Assembly (NCBI GenBank): GCA_017500845.1
Contig: JAFVXY010000020.1
Coordinates: forward strand, 1-50,745
From: Clostridia bacterium
GTDB taxonomy: Bacteria > Bacillota > Clostridia > Christensenellales > Pumilibacteraceae
Direction: 5' to 3'
Length of the DNA: 50,745 nt
This document shows, piece after piece, positions 14,599 to 21,276 of this stretch (positions within the stretch are counted from its first letter, which is position 1; each line of letters starts with the position of its first letter). The notes beneath the pieces were generated by a model that worked only from the letters and a program-made list of their open reading frames with translations, was not told the DNA's origin and made no database searches. A program made the position numbers and the translations under genes.

Positions 14599-15282
14599 AT
14601 GAACGATTTAACGTTTATAGGCGTAGGCGGTGCGTTTGCCGTGGAGCTTGGCGGTAATTGCGCATATTTGAAAGACGGAAATACGCTACTTTTGGTTGAT
14701 TGCTGTGAGGATGCCACCATCAAGCTCAAAAACAATAACGCTTTTGACGGAGTGGAAAATTTAATTATTGCAATTACTCATACGCATGCAGACCACGTAG
14801 CAGGGCTTGGTACACTAATTTGGCAGTGCAATTCTATTTTTAATATAAGACCTAAAATTGTAAGCAATTCCAATTCGTTTGAATTGCATCTAAGACAGCT
14901 GATGAAATTGCTGGGTGTTGAGGAAAAGCTTTTTGAATTTGTTGGTGCGGAAGCTGTTCAGGTTGACGGCTGTAAAATAGAGATGCAGCCAACAACGCAC
15001 ACGCCCATTCTGGAAGCCTTCGGGATTATGTTTTCGGATAGCAAGGGCAAATATTATTATACCGGCGATACAAACGACTTTCAATACGTCAAAGAACTTG
15101 CGCTTGACGAAGACGTAAAAAGAATTTATTGTGAGGTCAGTCGCAATGCCGGTAACGTGCATTTAGTATACGATAGGCTGAAAGAAATAAAATCCAACAA
15201 ATTAGTGCTTATGCATTTCGAAAATATAGATTTGTATAACCTTGCAAAAACAGATGGATTTAACGTCGCAGTTATAAGCTAA
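14599..15282 (+). CDS. Metallo-beta-lactamase-fold hydrolase
   Basis: A 227-residue protein with the metal-binding THTHADHVAG motif (about 60-69), a later TTHTP with a further His, and YYTGDTND with the bridging Asp, then a C-terminal LMHFEN His. The order fits RNase Z-like or phosphodiesterase-type MBL proteins, but the RNase Z exosite is absent, so the substrate is unknown. The ATG at 14599 follows GTGGGGA; an in-frame start at 14584 lacks a site. Confidence 0.75.
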   Translation: MNDLTFIGVGGAFAVELGGNCAYLKDGNTLLLVDCCEDATIKLKNNNAFDGVENLIIAITHTHADHVAGLGTLIWQCNSIFNIRPKIVSNSNSFELHLRQLMKLLGVEEKLFEFVGAEAVQVDGCKIEMQPTTHTPILEAFGIMFSDSKGKYYYTGDTNDFQYVKELALDEDVKRIYCEVSRNAGNVHLVYDRLKEIKSNKLVLMHFENIDLYNLAKTDGFNVAVIS

Positions 15283-15300
15283 TAAATAAGAAGAATGTAA

Positions 15301-15328
15301 AAAAAGCACCGCTACGGGTGCTTTTTTA
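15301..15328. terminator. Bidirectional terminator
   Basis: A6-GCACC (15301-15311) pairs with GGTGC-T6 (15318-15328). It serves both the MBL gene (plus) and the converging 15358 gene (minus). Confidence 0.85.
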
Positions 15329-15357
15329 GTGCTAATTCTATAGTTATGATACAAAGA

Positions 15358-15783
15358 TTAGTCAAGAACCTTTTCTTTTAGTTCTGCCAAAAAAGTTTCG
15401 CCAATATTGATAGTTTTCTTAAAAAGTCCTTTAACCTTGTAGGGTGTAAAAAAGGACACTTCAAGTCCGTTAGACATAATTATACAGGTTTTTAATGCAT
15501 CGGTGATGTCGTTAGGCGTTGTGCAAATACGCGTGCTGTAAGAAAAAATTGCATAGGTAAAGTTTTCTTTTTTGAGCATTTCAATTGCAACGGCATAGGC
15601 TTTATCTACGTCCGTTTTGCCATCTTTGGGCTGCAAGCTGATTAGCTTGTTAGAATCTGCGATCATTAACATCGGGATTAGCGAACGGTCTTGCTTCAAA
15701 ATATCGGCAGTCACGGCAATATGCTTATCCAAAGCGTTAACAATCAGCTCCTGCACAGCGGTATCAAGTTCAGAAAATTTCAT
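15358..15783 (-). CDS. Conserved hypothetical protein
   Basis: A 141-residue soluble alpha/beta-looking protein with no recognised motif or membrane segment. The start follows AAAGGAG and the gene has its own promoter (15807-15835, minus). Length and codon use look like a genuine gene. Function unknown. Confidence 0.65.
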   Translation of the reverse strand: MKFSELDTAVQELIVNALDKHIAVTADILKQDRSLIPMLMIADSNKLISLQPKDGKTDVDKAYAVAIEMLKKENFTYAIFSYSTRICTTPNDITDALKTCIIMSNGLEVSFFTPYKVKGLFKKTINIGETFLAELKEKVLD

Positions 15784-15806
15784 AATTAGCTCCTTTCGTT
15801 TGATAG

Positions 15807-15835
15807 ATTATATCATACTTATGGAAAAAAATCAA
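15807..15835 (-). promoter_or_regulatory. Promoter of 15358 gene
   Basis: On the minus strand TTGATT (15835-15830), 17 bp, TGA-TATAAT (15812-15807) with extended -10. Confidence 0.7.
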
Positions 15836-15876
15836 TCAAATTCGCTTTTAGCTCAAATTATAATTGCTAACGCAAA

Positions 15877-15926
15877 ATGATAACTCGCTACGCTCGAATG
15901 ATAATCAAATTCTTGCGAATTTGACA
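15877..15926. repeat. Short hairpins separated by ATGATAA
   Basis: ATGATAA (15877-15883) precedes a small CTCG-type hairpin; ATGATAA (15898-15904) precedes TCAAATTC-ttgc-GAATTTGA (15905-15924). The design (spacer word plus tiny palindrome) resembles the array at 7892-8070. The stretch 15784-16169 has no gene; it holds this, two terminators, and tRNA-end repeats. Confidence 0.45.
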
Positions 15927-15927
15927 T

Positions 15928-15970
15928 AAAAATAACCTAATTTGATGTAAATTCAAATTAGGTTATTTTT
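15928..15970 (-). terminator. Terminator after distal tRNA-Ser 3' copy
   Basis: A 16-bp perfect stem (15929-15944 with 15954-15969), with Ts on the minus strand. It follows the distal copy of the tRNA-Ser(GCT) 3' end in the tRNA's direction. Confidence 0.75.
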
Positions 15971-16057
15971 GGCGGAGAAAGAGGGATTTGCTCTTGCGTT
16001 TTGCAAAGCGCAAATAAAAACCAAGCAAAAGCTTTGCAAAACGCTTCGGTCACCGCT

Positions 16058-16085
16058 AAAAACAGTGGGTGTCCACTGTTTTTTT
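16058..16085. terminator. Terminator hairpin inside fold-back segment
   Basis: AAAACAGTGG (16059-16068) pairs with CCACTGTTTT (16073-16082), GTGT loop, with Ts following on the plus strand and a shorter T-run on the minus strand. Confidence 0.7.
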
Positions 16086-16126
16086 AACGCTCCGTTCAAA
16101 TCCCTCTTACAAACTTTAAACTAAAC

Positions 16127-16169
16127 AAAAAAAATCTTATTTAAACCGCAAGGGTTCAAATAAGATTTT
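16127..16169 (-). terminator. Terminator of tRNA-Ser(GCT)
   Basis: Arms 16131-16147 and 16153-16169 (one mismatch) with an A-run at 16127-16134 that reads as Ts on the minus strand. It starts immediately after the tRNA CCA end. Confidence 0.8.
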
Positions 16170-16262
16170 TGGCGGAGAAAGAGGGATTTGAACCCTCGCA
16201 CCAGTTTTATCCAGTCTACTCCCTTAGCAGGGGAGCCCCTTGAGCCACTTGGGTATTTCTCC
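16170..16262 (-). tRNA. tRNA-Ser (anticodon GCT)
   Basis: A 93-nt class II tRNA on the minus strand with acceptor GGAGAAA/TTTCTCC, discriminator G and encoded CCA (16172-16170). The anticodon loop CTGCTAA holds GCT, reading AGC/AGU serine codons. The variable arm is long and the T arm GAGGG-TTCAAAT-CCCTC is perfect. The 3' end is duplicated 200 bp downstream in its direction. Confidence 0.95.
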
Positions 16263-16273
16263 TAACTGCGCCA

Positions 16274-16302
16274 TATTAACATAATAGAGGAGTGGTTGTC
16301 AA
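16274..16302 (-). promoter_or_regulatory. Promoter of tRNA-Ser(GCT)
   Basis: On the minus strand TTGACA (16302-16297), 17 bp, TTAATA (16279-16274). Confidence 0.65.
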
Positions 16303-16368
16303 GAGATTTGGGGGTGGTTTTGTAATTTATTTGTCGGGAGAATTTTGCAAATTTCGTTATTATATTGA

Positions 16369-16397
16369 TTGAAAAGTTTTTATTTTTATGCTAAAAT
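16369..16397 (+). promoter_or_regulatory. Promoter of metal exporter gene, start at ATG
   Basis: TTGAAA (16369-16374), 17 bp, TGC-TAAAAT extended -10 (16392-16397). The expected transcription start, 7 nt on, is the A of the ATG at 16404; no ribosome binding site exists. Confidence 0.6.
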
Positions 16398-16403
16398 TGT
16401 AAT

Positions 16404-17324
16404 ATGTTGGAAATTTTGGAGCATTCATTACTTGATTCGGTAGTAGTTTTGCCGTTTTTGATTCTCGTTTACGTGTTAATCGAGGTGATAGAGCATACCG
16501 CCGCATCAAAAATATCGGCTCGTCTTCTAAAGGGCAAGCTTAGTCCGCTTATAGGGGCGGGCGTGGGTGTTATTCCACAATGCGGCTTTGGCGTTGTGGC
16601 GACCAAGCTGTATGCAAACAGATCGATTGCTATGGGTACGCTTCTTGCCGTTTATCTTTCAACGTCGGACGAGGCACTTGCCGTGCTTGTAAGTGACTTT
16701 TCGGCTATTGATAAGCTATTACCCCTGCTTGCGATAAAGGTCGTTTTTGCAATAATTGTGGGGTACGTAGTCAACTTTTTTGTACGCAAGCGCGAGCTGA
16801 CGAGCTATGACGAGAATATAAGCGTGGAGGGCTGTCACCATCACGTTGTGGGTCACGACGAGGATTGCGGTCATTGTAATCACGATGAGGAGGATGCTCA
16901 CAAGATAGAACATAGGCGCAACGCCATAAATCGCTACATATGGCATCCGTTGTGGCACACAATAATTACCTTTTTGTATATATTTGCGGTTAACTTTATT
17001 TTCTCCGCCATAATTCATCACGTGGGCGAGGATGCGCTTGCCTCTTTTATGGGCAAAATCGAATACGCACAGCCCTTGCTTGCGGCGGTTATCGGGCTTA
17101 TTCCCAACTGCGCGGCAAGCGTTGTTATCGCACAGATGTACGCTATCGGCACGCTTTCGCTTGGCGGTGCGGTAAGCGGCCTGTGCGTTTCGGCAGGAAT
17201 AAGCGTTGCCGTATTATTTAAGGAAAATAAGAGCGTAAAGGACAGTCTAACCGTTTTGGCATTGCTGTTTGGGCTTAGCGTAGCGCTGGGAATGGCGGTA
17301 ACTGCCATCCATGCGTTATTTTAG
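16404..17324 (+). CDS. Putative 10-TM metal/arsenic exporter (ArsP_2-like)
   Basis: A 306-residue membrane protein with two related halves. Each carries an Ile-Pro-x-Cys motif followed by Gly-rich helices (GVGVIPQCGFGVVATKLY at about 51-68; GLIPNCAASVVIAQMY later). The halves are joined by a cytoplasmic loop rich in His, Cys, Asp and Glu (about 147-172), a likely metal-binding site. The design fits the putative heavy-metal/manganese exporter family; the substrate cannot be told from sequence. The mRNA appears leaderless. dnaX follows after 47 bp with its own promoter. Confidence 0.8.
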   Translation: MLEILEHSLLDSVVVLPFLILVYVLIEVIEHTAASKISARLLKGKLSPLIGAGVGVIPQCGFGVVATKLYANRSIAMGTLLAVYLSTSDEALAVLVSDFSAIDKLLPLLAIKVVFAIIVGYVVNFFVRKRELTSYDENISVEGCHHHVVGHDEDCGHCNHDEEDAHKIEHRRNAINRYIWHPLWHTIITFLYIFAVNFIFSAIIHHVGEDALASFMGKIEYAQPLLAAVIGLIPNCAASVVIAQMYAIGTLSLGGAVSGLCVSAGISVAVLFKENKSVKDSLTVLALLFGLSVALGMAVTAIHALF

Positions 17325-17325
17325 G

Positions 17326-17354
17326 TTGACAAGCGGCGGTATTTGGTATACAAT
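17326..17354 (+). promoter_or_regulatory. Promoter of dnaX-ybaB-recR
   Basis: TTGACA (17326-17331), 17 bp, TACAAT (17349-17354), starting immediately after the exporter stop codon. Confidence 0.75.
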
Positions 17355-17371
17355 ATAGTCGAGGTAAAATT

Positions 17372-18871
17372 ATGGCTTCGCTTTATCGCAAATTCAGACC
17401 CGACAGCTTTTCGTCGGTTATAGGACAGGAACACGTTACACAGACCCTAATCAATCAGCTGCAAACGGGTCGCATAGGTCACGCATATCTGTTTACGGGC
17501 AGTCGCGGCGTAGGAAAAACAACTTGCGCCCGAATTTTTGCGCGTGCAATCAACTGCCTAAGTCCCATTGACGGCTCGCCGTGTGGAAAGTGCGAGGCGT
17601 GCAGGGCTCTTTCTGTCCCGAATATGGATATTTTGGAAATCGACGCGGCAAGCAACAACGGCGTGGACGATGCTCGTGAAATTAGGGAAAAGGTCAACTA
17701 TCCCCCTGTGCACGGCAAGTACAAGGTTTATATAATCGACGAGGTTCACATGCTTACGGGCAACGCCTTTAACGCTCTTCTTAAAACGTTGGAGGAGCCG
17801 CCCTCACACGCGGTGTTCATTCTTGCGACCACCGAGGCGCACAAGCTGCCTGCAACCATTCTGTCAAGGTGCATGAGATTTGATTTCCGACTTGTTTCGG
17901 TAGAAGAAATATCTGCATTGCTTTGCAAGGTTTACGATGCCGAGGGTAAAAGATACGACCTTGACGCAATAAAGTGTATAGCGGCGGCGGCAGAGGGCTC
18001 GGTGCGTGATTCGCTTTCGATTGCTGATATGTGCATATCATTTTCGGGCGAGAAGCTGACGTACGAACAGGTTTTGCTTTCGCTTGGCGGCGTAGACAAA
18101 AGCAAAATTCGCGGACTGTTTTCGGCAATAGCAAGCGCCGATTGCGGCAAGTGCTTTGATGCTATCAACGAGCTTGCAATCAGCGGTAAAAGTATGGGAC
18201 TAATTGCCAAGGAGCTTACCTTTTACGCGAGGGATTTACTCCTGCTAAAAACTGCGCCGAGGCTTGTTGTTGAAACGGACGAGCATATCGCTATGATGAA
18301 AGAGGATGTTGCAGCTTCAACTACCGACTTTTTGACCACCGTAGTTACGCTTTTTTCCTCGATCGAGGCAGAGCTGAGGTATTCGCTTAGTCCCAGAATT
18401 GTGTTGGAAACAGCATGTCTTAGGGCTTGTAAGCTGGCAATAACCGATCTTGCGGCACTGGAGGAGCGTATCTCAAGGCTGGAAAAAAAGGTGGCGCAAG
18501 GCGTTGTTGCGACCGAAGCTCGTGCCGAAGCACCTACCGCGCCTACCATTGGCATAAGAATGACTGCGCCCATGGCGTGGGGTAAGGTAATCAGCTATTT
18601 TAGAATGAACGAATCGGCGCGACTTCAAACGCTTGTAGGCAATCATAGCGACGTAGAGGTTAAGGGAAACGACTTTATCATTTGGTGCGGCGAGAACTAT
18701 CTTGAATTTTGCAATCAAAGCACATTGGATGCACTTGGACGTGCGTTTGCGGCAAACGGAATCGGCTACAAAATCAAGGTGGATAAGCGCGCCGAGGCGG
18801 ACAAGGACAAGGAGCTTGAACGCTTGAAGCAGATGGTGGGACGTGACGTTAAAATAAACGTAGTAAAATAG
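17372..18871 (+). CDS. dnaX: DNA polymerase III subunit gamma/tau
   Basis: A 499-residue clamp-loader ATPase. Seen: Walker A GSRGVGKTT (about 43-51), the zinc cluster around CGKCEAC, Walker B YIIDEVHML, sensor/SRC motif ILSRCMRFDF, then lid and collar domains. The region after about 370 is the tau-specific tail that would bind polymerase and helicase. At 18484-18490 there is an in-frame A-AAA-AAG slippery heptamer with AAGG just upstream and a possible hairpin downstream. A -1 slip there would end at 18585 and give a gamma-like product of about 404 residues. Start follows GAGG. First gene of the classic dnaX-ybaB-recR operon. Confidence 0.97.
   Translation: MASLYRKFRPDSFSSVIGQEHVTQTLINQLQTGRIGHAYLFTGSRGVGKTTCARIFARAINCLSPIDGSPCGKCEACRALSVPNMDILEIDAASNNGVDDAREIREKVNYPPVHGKYKVYIIDEVHMLTGNAFNALLKTLEEPPSHAVFILATTEAHKLPATILSRCMRFDFRLVSVEEISALLCKVYDAEGKRYDLDAIKCIAAAAEGSVRDSLSIADMCISFSGEKLTYEQVLLSLGGVDKSKIRGLFSAIASADCGKCFDAINELAISGKSMGLIAKELTFYARDLLLLKTAPRLVVETDEHIAMMKEDVAASTTDFLTTVVTLFSSIEAELRYSLSPRIVLETACLRACKLAITDLAALEERISRLEKKVAQGVVATEARAEAPTAPTIGIRMTAPMAWGKVISYFRMNESARLQTLVGNHSDVEVKGNDFIIWCGENYLEFCNQSTLDALGRAFAANGIGYKIKVDKRAEADKDKELERLKQMVGRDVKINVVK
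18484..18514 (+). promoter_or_regulatory. Candidate -1 frameshift signal in dnaX
   Basis: A-AAA-AAG is in the zero frame (codons GAA AAA AAG at 18482-18490), as in E. coli dnaX. Upstream AAGG (18475-18478) could act as an internal SD. Downstream, GGT-CGCAA and TTGCG-ACC (18490-18514) can pair with a two-base bulge. The minus-one frame stays open for 31 codons and stops at 18583-18585. Confidence 0.5.
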
Positions 18872-18953
18872 TTTTGGTCAAAAAAGGGCGCATACGTGTG
18901 CGCGAATTTTTGCGAAATAATATAGATAAACAAGATTTTCGGAGGATATAATT

Positions 18954-19283
18954 ATGGCAAAATTCGGCGGCTTCGGCGGCGGTGGCGGAATGAATATGCA
19001 GGCTATGATGAAGCAGGCACAAAAGCTTCAGGAGCAAATGGCGGCGGCACAAGCCGAGCTTGAGGATACCGAGCTTACCGGCGAAAGCGGCGGCGGGCTC
19101 GTATCGGTGACTATTGACGGCAAAAAGAGATTGCAACGCCTTTCGATAAAGCCCGAGGCTGTAGATCTTGATGATTTGGAAATGCTGGAGGATCTTATTC
19201 TCGCGGCATACAACGAGGCTTTTGCGGCAGCGGAGGAGCTAGAGGCGGAGCTTATGCCAAGTGGCATGGGCGGCTTGATGTAA
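18954..19283 (+). CDS. ybaB: YbaB/EbfC family nucleoid-associated protein
   Basis: A 109-residue protein with a Gly/Met-rich start (FGGFGGGGGMN), a long amphipathic helix (MQAMMKQAQKLQEQMAAAQAEL) and the conserved GGGLVSVTIDGKKRLQRLSI beta segment. Family members are dimeric, tweezer-like DNA-binding proteins. It lies between dnaX and recR, the usual place, and one nt before recR. Start follows GGAGGA. Confidence 0.93.
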   Translation: MAKFGGFGGGGGMNMQAMMKQAQKLQEQMAAAQAELEDTELTGESGGGLVSVTIDGKKRLQRLSIKPEAVDLDDLEMLEDLILAAYNEAFAAAEELEAELMPSGMGGLM

Positions 19284-19284
19284 A

Positions 19285-19869
19285 ATGAAGCAACCAAGCA
19301 GTATTATAAAGCTGATAAACAAATTCTCGTCCTTGCCGGGCGTGGGACTAAAGACGGCGCAGAGGTTTGCATATTCGGTTATTGATATGACCGAAGCCGA
19401 GGTGACCGATTTTTGCGATGCGCTTCTTTCCGTAAAGAAAAACGTAAAATTTTGTGCCGAGTGCGGAAACTTTACCGAAAGCGAGGTTTGCGAGATTTGT
19501 GCCGGGCGCGACAAGTCTGTTATTTGCGTAGTAGCGTACCCCAAGGACGTGCTTGCGCTCGACAAAAGCGGATCGTACAAGGGAGTGTATCACGTTTTGC
19601 ACGGCACTCTTAGTCCGCTTGATGGCAGAGGAGCAGACGACCTTAACATAAAAAGTCTTATTGGTAGGCTTGACGGCGTAAAAGAGGTTATTATGGCGAC
19701 CAACCCCGACGTAGAGGGGGAGGCGACGGCGGCATATTTAGCTAGGCTTATCAAGCCGTTTGGCATCAAGGTTACAAGACTTGCGCAGGGCATAAGCATT
19801 GGTAGCGATATCGAATACGCTGACGAAATCACGCTTGAGCGTGCGCTTGACGGAAGGATAGAAATTTAA
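19285..19869 (+). CDS. recR: Recombination protein RecR
   Basis: A 194-residue protein of usual length. An N-terminal helix-hairpin-helix (LPGVGLKTAQRFAYSVI) is followed by a C4 zinc finger (CAECGNFTESEVCEIC, about 53-68), a Toprim domain (VICVVAYPKDVLALDKSG, then IMATNPDVEGEATAAYLA) and the C-terminal IGSDIEYADEITLERAL. It loads RecA with RecF/RecO at gaps. It begins 1 nt after ybaB. Confidence 0.97.
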   Translation: MKQPSSIIKLINKFSSLPGVGLKTAQRFAYSVIDMTEAEVTDFCDALLSVKKNVKFCAECGNFTESEVCEICAGRDKSVICVVAYPKDVLALDKSGSYKGVYHVLHGTLSPLDGRGADDLNIKSLIGRLDGVKEVIMATNPDVEGEATAAYLARLIKPFGIKVTRLAQGISIGSDIEYADEITLERALDGRIEI

Positions 19870-19870
19870 T

Positions 19871-20572
19871 ATGGACAAAAATCAAATTGCGATACAGTTT
19901 TTGAATAGGGACTACATACTCAACGCTTCTATTATCGAGCCTATCAAAATGGGATATGGCGAGGTGCTGTACGCCGATGAGGGGTGCGTGCTGTTTAAGA
20001 GTGCGGGCTGCAACGTTTATATGCTGGAAACGGACGATATGACAAAGGCAGACAAGCTTCTTGATACCGTACCGACGGACGCGGCAATAGTTGCACACAA
20101 CGACGCACTTGCCGACTTTGTGGCAAAAAAGATGGACTTTCATTGCAAAACCCCGTGCTATCAGGGCGTTTACCTTGGTCAGCCGCTTGAGTGCAATTTA
20201 GGCGAGCTTACCGTAAGGCTTATGACGCTGGACGAGGTGGGCGAGGCGTGCGCTATGTATCACTTCAAGGAGGATTCTGCCATTACGCACATCAGCCGCG
20301 GACTTGCTTACGGCGCGTACGTTGGCGATAAAACGGTGGGAATGGTAGGAATGCATATTCAGGGTGCTATGGGACTGCTGTCCATAAAGCCCGAGTATCG
20401 CCGAAACGGCTATGCCGAAATTCTCGAAAGATTTTTGATAAATAAGCTACTCAGCGAGGGGAAGGTTCCGTACTGTCAGATTGTAGAGGGCAACGAGCCG
20501 TCGCTTTCGCTTCAACGCAAGCTGGGACTGTCGCTTAGCAAAAATAAGCTGTACTGGATGCATAAGGAATAA
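19871..20572 (+). CDS. GNAT-family N-acetyltransferase
   Basis: A 233-residue protein. The C-terminal GNAT/FR47-like domain (about 115-233) has the acetyl-CoA loop MGLLSIKPEYRRNGYAEILERF and the late NEPSLSLQRKLGL motif. The N-terminal half looks like a degenerate acetyltransferase-like domain. The substrate is unknown. It begins 1 nt after recR, so it belongs to the dnaX operon. Confidence 0.85.
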   Translation: MDKNQIAIQFLNRDYILNASIIEPIKMGYGEVLYADEGCVLFKSAGCNVYMLETDDMTKADKLLDTVPTDAAIVAHNDALADFVAKKMDFHCKTPCYQGVYLGQPLECNLGELTVRLMTLDEVGEACAMYHFKEDSAITHISRGLAYGAYVGDKTVGMVGMHIQGAMGLLSIKPEYRRNGYAEILERFLINKLLSEGKVPYCQIVEGNEPSLSLQRKLGLSLSKNKLYWMHKE

Positions 20573-20588
20573 GAGAGAACAAAAAAAT

Positions 20589-20611
20589 GACCACACGTAG
20601 TGGTCTTTTTT
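20589..20611 (+). terminator. Terminator of dnaX operon
   Basis: GACCAC (20589-20594) pairs with GTGGTC (20600-20605), then six Ts. Confidence 0.8.
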
Positions 20612-20657
20612 GATTGGCATCTACATAATAAATTAGCGTCCGACACATACTTGCATT

Positions 20658-20795
20658 ATGATATGCAGTAAATGTGGAAGAGAAACGGACGTAAAAGAAA
20701 CCTCGTATTGCAGTAGATGCGGACTGCAATATTGTAAATCGTGCAGACAAACCAAGTGTGAGGTTTGCTTTGATGGACTAAGGTTTTACAGCTAA
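20658..20795 (+). CDS. Small Cys-rich zinc-ribbon protein (45 aa)
   Basis: A 45-codon frame read directly from the sequence. It begins MICSKCGRE and continues with CSRCG, CKSC and CEVC, giving four CxxC knuckles (eight Cys), enough for two zinc sites. It lies in the 290-bp gap between the dnaX operon terminator and the spoVG terminator. There is no ribosome binding site; the CATACT at 20646-20651 could be a -10 that starts transcription at the ATG. The dense Cys pattern argues for a real product. Confidence 0.55.
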   Translation: MICSKCGRETDVKETSYCSRCGLQYCKSCRQTKCEVCFDGLRFYS

Positions 20796-20804
20796 ATTAT
20801 GCAC

Positions 20805-20842
20805 AAAAAGCAGATATAAGAGTATTTCTTATACCTGCTTTT
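20805..20842. terminator. Terminator of spoVG (and of the small zinc-ribbon gene)
   Basis: Arms 20805-20820 and 20828-20842 form a long stem with A-rich and T-rich ends, so it can work both ways. Confidence 0.75.
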
Positions 20843-20863
20843 GCTATTTAGCTTGTTAAGTCT

Positions 20864-21145
20864 TTAGGCGTTTTCGCCTTCTGCCGCCGCTACTGCCTTG
20901 CGATATTCGGCAACGATTAGGCTACGAAGCATTTCGCGCGTTTCGGTGTTGAGCGGATGAACGATGTCCTTATACTCACCCGATGGCATTTTTTTGCTGG
21001 GCATTGCAATAAAGAGATCACTTTCGCCCTGTATAACCTTTATATCGTGAACTACGAAATAATTGTCAATGGTGATTGTAGCAACTGCTTTAAGCTTGGT
21101 GTCATCTTTTTTGAGCAGACGAATTCTTACTTCGGTAATGTTCAT
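20864..21145 (-). CDS. spoVG: Septation/sporulation regulator SpoVG
   Basis: A 93-residue protein of usual length. It matches SpoVG throughout: MNITEVRIRLL, DNYFVVHDIKVIQG, LFIAMPSKKMPSGEYKDIVHPLN. It is a small RNA/DNA-binding regulator that affects septum placement and gene expression, present in sporulating and many non-sporulating Firmicutes. The ATG at 21145 follows AAAGGGG; the open frame upstream runs into promoter repeats. Confidence 0.96.
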   Translation of the reverse strand: MNITEVRIRLLKKDDTKLKAVATITIDNYFVVHDIKVIQGESDLFIAMPSKKMPSGEYKDIVHPLNTETREMLRSLIVAEYRKAVAAAEGENA

Positions 21146-21163
21146 AGTTATAGTCCCCTTTTG

Positions 21164-21183
21164 AGTATCACTTAGTATCACTA
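21164..21183. repeat. Tandem 10-bp repeat at spoVG transcription start
   Basis: AGTATCACTT is followed directly by AGTATCACTA. The pair lies just downstream of the spoVG -10 (21183-21188, minus), covering the start site, so it could be an operator. Confidence 0.45.
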
Positions 21184-21211
21184 TTACAACACATTTTCAA
21201 CTTATTGTCAA
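21183..21211 (-). promoter_or_regulatory. Promoter of spoVG
   Basis: On the minus strand TTGACA (21211-21206), 17 bp, TGTAAT (21188-21183). Confidence 0.75.
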
Positions 21212-21276
21212 GTGTTTTGCACGCAATTTGTGTTTTTTTGTGCACTTTAGGCTATTTTTAGGCATATTATACGCTT

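Larger units (their letters stand above)
15965..16190. mobile_element. tRNA-Ser(GCT) 3'-end duplication with fold-back segment
   Basis: The 26 bp at 16165-16190 (3' end of the tRNA gene) recur exactly at 15965-15990, 200 bp away and in the same orientation. A 10-bp piece also occurs inverted at 16098-16107, pairing with 15981-15990. Inside lie perfect 14-bp inverted repeats (15996-16009 and 16031-16044) and a bidirectional terminator. There is no gene. It could be an att-site remnant, a miniature element or a partial tRNA duplication. Confidence 0.5.
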
